22,847 nt of DNA from Methylococcaceae bacterium (GTDB taxonomy: Bacteria > Pseudomonadota > Gammaproteobacteria > Methylococcales > Methylomonadaceae), in the NCBI GenBank assembly GCA_947505055.1, contig CANNLO010000034.1:1-22847 (forward strand), read 5' to 3'. Every line of letters starts with the position of its first letter. The first letter of the stretch is position 1. The position numbers were made by a program, and so were the translations under genes. This document shows, in pieces, positions 19,869-22,847 of the stretch. The notes beneath the pieces were generated by a model. The model had not been told where the DNA came from, searched no databases, and was given only the letters and a program-made list of their open reading frames with translations.

Positions 19869-20205
19869 TAATAATGAATTGCCGGTTATACCGGCAAAAC
19901 GCTATTTCACAATTGGCGAAGTTAGTGAGCTATGCGGTGTAAAACCGCATGTACTTCGCTACTGGGAGCAAGAGTTTAGTGAACTTAGTCCAGTAAAAAG
20001 ACGTGGTAATCGCCGATATTATCAACGTCAAGACGTGCTGATGATAAGGCAAATCAGGTCATTATTATACGAACAAGGCTACACTATTGGTGGCGCCAGA
20101 GCTCATTTAAGTAGCGATGATGCCAAAGAAGATTCAACTCGAACCAAACAGTTGATTATTCAAATGGTCAGTGAACTTGAAGAAATCCTGGAATTGCTTA
20201 AGTAG
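19852..20205 (+). CDS. MerR-family transcriptional regulator
   Basis: A 117-residue protein with a winged helix-turn-helix of the MerR type (about 17-85): [20 protein letters not shown], then RRGNRRYY in the wing. A short C-terminal helix (about 98-117) probably dimerises, and no metal- or drug-binding domain is present. A small MerR-like gene after ihfA is common in gammaproteobacteria; its target is unknown to me. It overlaps ihfA by 17 nt and has little ribosome-site signal, so it is probably translated by coupling. A perfect hairpin lies in its first codons. Confidence 0.92.
   Translation: MLEPSNNNELPVIPAKRYFTIGEVSELCGVKPHVLRYWEQEFSELSPVKRRGNRRYYQRQDVLMIRQIRSLLYEQGYTIGGARAHLSSDDAKEDSTRTKQLIIQMVSELEEILELLK
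19879..19897 (+). repeat. Perfect inverted repeat within the first codons of merR
   Basis: TTGCCGG (19879-19885) and CCGGCAA (19891-19897) flank TTATA. The RNA would form a stable 7-bp hairpin at codons 10-16, about 10 nt past the ihfA stop. It could slow translation or mark an RNA-processing site. Confidence 0.55.
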
Positions 20206-20247
20206 TTTGTTACATTCAATGAGGCAAAATGTAGTATACTAATGGTA

Positions 20248-20275
20248 TTGAATTATTAGGAATTGTATTCATAAT
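20248..20275 (+). promoter_or_regulatory. Candidate promoter of tRNA-Pro
   Basis: TTGAAT (20248-20253), a 16-nt spacer and CATAAT (20270-20275), with a start expected near 20282, about 27 nt before the tRNA. A second possible -10, TATACT, lies at 20235-20240. Confidence 0.5.
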
Positions 20276-20308
20276 TCTTTCAGCATTAAATTCTTTAGTT
20301 CAAACTGT

Positions 20309-20385
<77 letters not shown>

Positions 20386-20441
20386 ATTGAAACAAAGGGT
20401 TATAAATTTATAGATTTTGAAAGAATAGAAAATAACAGTTT

Positions 20442-20460
20442 CGGGTACTCATACGGGTAC
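20442..20460. repeat. Two CGGGTAC direct repeats, 12 bp apart, downstream of tRNA-Pro
   Basis: CGGGTAC occurs at 20442-20448 and 20454-20460. The 20386-20599 gap between the tRNAs otherwise holds no gene. Short direct repeats beside a tRNA 3' end can be relics of integrative elements, but no duplicated tRNA end was found. Confidence 0.4.
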
Positions 20461-20475
20461 ACTTTAGAAAGTTAT

Positions 20476-20517
20476 TGCCGATTATCTACAGCTTTGAATT
20501 TCCGGCAACCGCTGCCG
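20476..20517. repeat. REP-like short hairpin, copy 1
   Basis: CGGCA (20503-20507) and TGCCG (20513-20517) flank a 5-nt loop. TGCCGATTATC begins at 20476 and recurs at 20773. Together with copy 2 at 20763-20783 it brackets tRNA-Thr. Confidence 0.4.
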
Positions 20518-20599
20518 AGCACCACGCACAAATAAACCGGTTTTATTCGACCATGATTATTTAAGTGCAACAAAATTTTGATATATGACACACATTGAG

Positions 20600-20675
20600 G
20601 CCGATGTAGCTCAGTTGGTAGAGCAATTCATTCGTAATGAATAGGTCACGAGTTCGACTCTCGTCATTGGCTCCA
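20600..20675 (+). tRNA. tRNA-Thr (anticodon CGT)
   Basis: A 76-nt cloverleaf. The acceptor GCCGATG pairs with CATTGGC (one G-T), the discriminator is T and CCA is encoded. The anticodon loop TTCGTAA gives CGT. It resembles E. coli tRNA-Thr(CGT). A possible extended -10 (TGATATATG) lies about 15 nt upstream. Confidence 0.95.
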
Positions 20676-20996
20676 CATAAAATCTTAAGGTCTATTTTTT
20701 GCCAAGAATATTTTAGTAAGCATTTGGAACAAGTCGCTTATTAAAATTAGGAGCAAAACCACCGGCAATTTCTGCCGATTATCATAAAAATTAAGTACAA
20801 GGCAACTGCTTCCCTATCCTTGGGTCTTATGCTTTTGGTAAACAATATCTTCAGTCCTTGAAGTTGATTTCAAGAATACCATTCTCGCTCAATGCCGTTT
20901 CATGGCATGATTAGATAACATCACTGTTGCGCCTCCTGTTTGCCTGATTATCTTAATTCAGCTCACACCCAATAAAAGAACCGGCAAACCCATCTC
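20676..20996. other. Gene-free region between tRNA-Thr and the accessory operon
   Basis: No coding frame is seen. It holds REP-like copy 2 (20763-20777), an inverted repeat CTTGAA/TTCAAG (20857-20862 with 20869-20874) and another ATGCC/GGCAT (20892-20896 with 20904-20908). These may be operator or leader elements of the accessory genes. No convincing promoter was found. Confidence 0.5.
20763..20783. repeat. REP-like short hairpin, copy 2
   Basis: CGGCA (20763-20767) and TGCCG (20773-20777) flank a 5-nt loop, and the sequence runs on as ATTATC, so TGCCGATTATC (20773-20783) repeats the block at 20476. Confidence 0.4.
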
Positions 20997-21557
20997 ATGA
21001 ACTGGCTAACAAACCTGATATTCGGTAACGAAGCACCCGCTAAACAGCCAGTACCGCTACAAGACCATAAAGCCCGACATTTGGCCGATACCTTGGCCTT
21101 TGCCAAACAACAACAGCAAGTCTTACGCCATAAACAGAATGAACAGGAACGCTGGCAGCGGCACTATGGTTCTCTGCATATTGACGAATTAAAAAAACTC
21201 AGCGGCACAGAGTTCGAAGATTACCTTGCCGAATTATTTAAAAGTCATGGTTATCAAGTACGAATGACACCCTCAACCGGCGACTATGGCGCCGATCTAA
21301 TACTGCACAAAGACCAGCATCTTACAGCAGTCCAGGCTAAATGCTATACCGGCAGTGTCGGCGTGTCCGCCGTGCAAGAAGCGTTGTCCGGCATGGCTTA
21401 TTACAGCTGTCATAGTGCCTGGGTCGTCACAACCGGTAATTACACCGTCAATGCGGTCGAACTCGCCAGACAATCCAAGGTTCGACTGCTGGGCAGCGAT
21501 GAACTCGGCAAGCTTATCTTGCAAATGCAAAACTCAACGGCAAACCGACATGACTGA
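20997..21557 (+). CDS. Mrr-type restriction endonuclease domain protein
   Basis: This 186-residue protein has a polar, glutamine-rich helical N-terminus (about 23-56) and a C-terminal Mrr catalytic domain (about 60-178). Visible family features are the helix LSGTEFEDYLAELFKSHGY, then GDYGADLIL with Asp100, then QAK with Gln113 and Lys115, the D-x(n)-QxK nuclease signature. ARQS and the following strand close the fold. There is no membrane segment and no methylase or helicase partner nearby. It probably cuts or binds DNA, possibly modified or foreign DNA. The start has no good ribosome site. Its stop overlaps the start of the next gene by 8 nt, so the two are likely co-translated. Confidence 0.85.
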   Translation: MNWLTNLIFGNEAPAKQPVPLQDHKARHLADTLAFAKQQQQVLRHKQNEQERWQRHYGSLHIDELKKLSGTEFEDYLAELFKSHGYQVRMTPSTGDYGADLILHKDQHLTAVQAKCYTGSVGVSAVQEALSGMAYYSCHSAWVVTTGNYTVNAVELARQSKVRLLGSDELGKLILQMQNSTANRHD

Positions 21558-22215
21558 TCAATTAGCGATTATTAGCGGAACTCGCTCTATTAAGGCCAGC
21601 GCAACTGTATCGACCAGTTTATTGGGGCGTGGATTGGCGGCAATTCAAAGTGGCAAGCTGGTTACTCCAGCCGAGTTAGATGAAGAAAAATTATTTTATG
21701 TGCTATGTCGCCTTATGAATGCCGTTTTTAGAATGGGGTATCTTACATTCAAGGAAAATGCGAAATATGTGCTGGATATGATCCGTAAAAAGTTTGGTGA
21801 TAGGGCTGCTAATGTAATTACTATTAAGCAACTGCAAGGCGCGTATATAGGAATGGCGATAGGGACCACTTCAATTATGGATGTGGGAAAGATCAGTTCT
21901 ATTGATGAGTTATATCTTGACGAAGAAATGCCTCTGTCATCGAATTTGCAAGAACTAAGGCGGTATGAAATTCCAAAAGAGCTTAACCTGGACTTTGAAA
22001 GCTTAGGAATGAATGATTGCAAATCAATTGAAAATACAACAAAGATTACTGAAAATCATATAAACAAAGGGATAGACACCAAGAAGGTTTGGCAAGCAGT
22101 CAAGAAACGGTTTCTCAAGAAGAATCACTCGACACCTACACAGAAGCCGAACTCACAGCCAATGAGCGAGAACAAAAACAACGAGACAAACAATCCGCCT
22201 AAACAACATGACTAA
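21550..22215 (+). CDS. Unrecognised protein with a GRGL-type N-terminal module
   Basis: A 221-residue protein that I do not recognise. Residues 1-32 form a module shared with the next protein (see there), ending SLLGRGLAAI at 23-32. Residues 45-110 look helical, with a hydrophobic stretch QGAYIGMAIGTTSIM (96-110). The C-terminus (about 160-221) is rich in Lys, Asn, Ser, Thr and Pro and probably disordered. ATG at 21550 is chosen because it overlaps the nuclease stop (ATGACTGA) and matches the start of the next protein. The frame is open further upstream, but only as a shadow of the nuclease. It overlaps the next gene by 8 nt (ATGACTAA). Confidence 0.75.
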   Translation: MTDQLAIISGTRSIKASATVSTSLLGRGLAAIQSGKLVTPAELDEEKLFYVLCRLMNAVFRMGYLTFKENAKYVLDMIRKKFGDRAANVITIKQLQGAYIGMAIGTTSIMDVGKISSIDELYLDEEMPLSSNLQELRRYEIPKELNLDFESLGMNDCKSIENTTKITENHINKGIDTKKVWQAVKKRFLKKNHSTPTQKPNSQPMSENKNNETNNPPKQHD

Positions 22216-22720
22216 TCAAATACCGGCTATCAGTACGTCTCGTAATGTCGCTATTACAGATAAAAAATCATCCAGTCTAATTGGTCGCGGCTTAAGCGCC
22301 ATTCTGAACAAAGAGGCCTGCCTTATTCTTTCTGAACAGGATGCCCGCTATCGGCAGGCTCGGGATATTTATAATCGAATAACTCATTACGGTGATTCGA
22401 ATCGCTTTAATGCTGACTTACTACCTAATCAACATGAACTACTTGAAAATCCGCAATTACTAAAATTGCAGCCTTTTTTTTCCATTCATCAACAACTGGC
22501 AGATGTCTTTATTGTGCTTCAACGATTAGCTGAGCAAGGTTATTGCAAGGCGTATTTTCCAATTGCACGAATGTACGAGGGTGGGCAGGGAATAAAAAAA
22601 AATATCAATAAAGCTGGTTATTACAGTCAAATGGCGTTCGATTGGTGTTTGTCAAGTCAAGAGCTGAACGACCCTGAAATATGGCTAGACTTAGTCTCGA
22701 TGGCTCTATGTGATTCGTAG
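22208..22720 (+). CDS. Sel1-repeat protein with the same GRGL-type N-terminal module, possibly truncated
   Basis: A 170-residue protein. Residues 1-32 align without gaps to those of the preceding protein: 15 of 32 are identical, including M-T-x-Q, I-S, R12 and the block SLxGRGLxAI at 23-32. One Sel1-like repeat is seen at about 107-146 (RLAEQGYCKAYFPIARMYEG...). Sel1 proteins usually bear several repeats and act as scaffolds, so one repeat followed by a stop suggests a shortened gene. A transposase gene starts 24 nt later, and the C-terminal end may have been replaced by an insertion. The function is unknown. Confidence 0.72.
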   Translation: MTNQIPAISTSRNVAITDKKSSSLIGRGLSAILNKEACLILSEQDARYRQARDIYNRITHYGDSNRFNADLLPNQHELLENPQLLKLQPFFSIHQQLADVFIVLQRLAEQGYCKAYFPIARMYEGGQGIKKNINKAGYYSQMAFDWCLSSQELNDPEIWLDLVSMALCDS

Positions 22721-22744
22721 TGGGTAGCACTATATAATATAGCC

Positions 22745-22847
22745 ATGAATAGTGAAATCTTATTTAGCATGGCTTTAGGCCTGCAAGCACCCTGGCAGGT
22801 CAAAGACGTGACCTTTTCAACTGATGACAGGCTTCGTAGCGAGCTTC
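22745..22847 (+). mobile_element. Start of an ISL3-family transposase (cut by window end)
   Basis: The visible 34 residues begin MNSEILFSMALGLQAPWQVK, which fits the typical ISL3 transposase N-terminus (ALGL, then P-W-x-V). A -10-like TATAAT lies in the palindrome CTATATAATATAG just upstream. The inverted repeat of the element was not identified. The rest lies outside the window, so the family call rests on a short stretch. Confidence 0.6.

Noticed and set aside
20386..20996. CRISPR array or integrase gene near the two tRNAs
   Set aside because: No regularly spaced repeats of adequate length and no recombinase coding frame are present.
21355..21549. Upstream start for the second accessory gene adding 65 residues
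   Set aside because: This part is a frame-shifted shadow of the nuclease gene. The ATG at 21550 overlaps the nuclease stop and matches the start of the next protein.
20997..21557. A full restriction-modification system
   Set aside because: No methyltransferase, specificity subunit or helicase is encoded in the window beside the Mrr-type gene.

Overview
The window reads as the chromosome of a gammaproteobacterium with moderate G+C. Two conserved housekeeping clusters of that class are present in their usual order. On the minus strand, transcribed right to left, is tig-clpP-clpX-lon-hupB-tRNA-Val-tRNA-Asp-ppiD. On the plus strand is tRNA-Val-thrS-infC-rpmI-rplT-pheS-pheT-ihfA-merR-tRNA-Pro. 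Protein style, the large fused flavoprotein and the small repeat-type accessory proteins suggest a Methylococcales-type methanotroph, but that is inference and no methane-oxidation gene is visible.

Positions 1-7888 (minus strand) are a protein-quality-control block: trigger factor, the ClpXP protease, Lon, the nucleoid protein HU and the periplasmic folding factor PpiD, whose C-terminus lies outside the window. lon has a good candidate sigma-32 promoter overlapping a long DNA dyad. hupB has a clear sigma-70 promoter and appears to be co-transcribed with two tRNAs.

Positions 7889-8947 are about 1 kb of AT-rich DNA without a gene, carrying two terminator-like hairpins. Positions 8948-12649 encode one 1233-residue iron-sulfur flavoprotein that looks like a GltD-type oxidoreductase fused to a PyrK-like NAD/FAD/[2Fe-2S] reductase.

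Positions 12681-20385 are the translation operon. infC starts at an AUC codon behind a perfect GGAGG, which fits IF3 autoregulation. A pair of mutually exclusive hairpins precedes pheS, where E. coli has the pheM attenuator. ihfA overlaps a small MerR-type regulator, followed by tRNA-Pro(GGG) and tRNA-Thr(CGT) with small REP-like hairpins around them.

Positions 20997-22847 are accessory. An Mrr-type nuclease gene overlaps an unrecognised gene, which overlaps a Sel1-repeat gene. The last two proteins share an ungapped N-terminal module ending in S-L-x-G-R-G-L-x-A-I but are otherwise unlike each other. The start of an ISL3-type transposase follows. This tRNA-adjacent overlapping trio is the best candidate in the window for an undescribed system.
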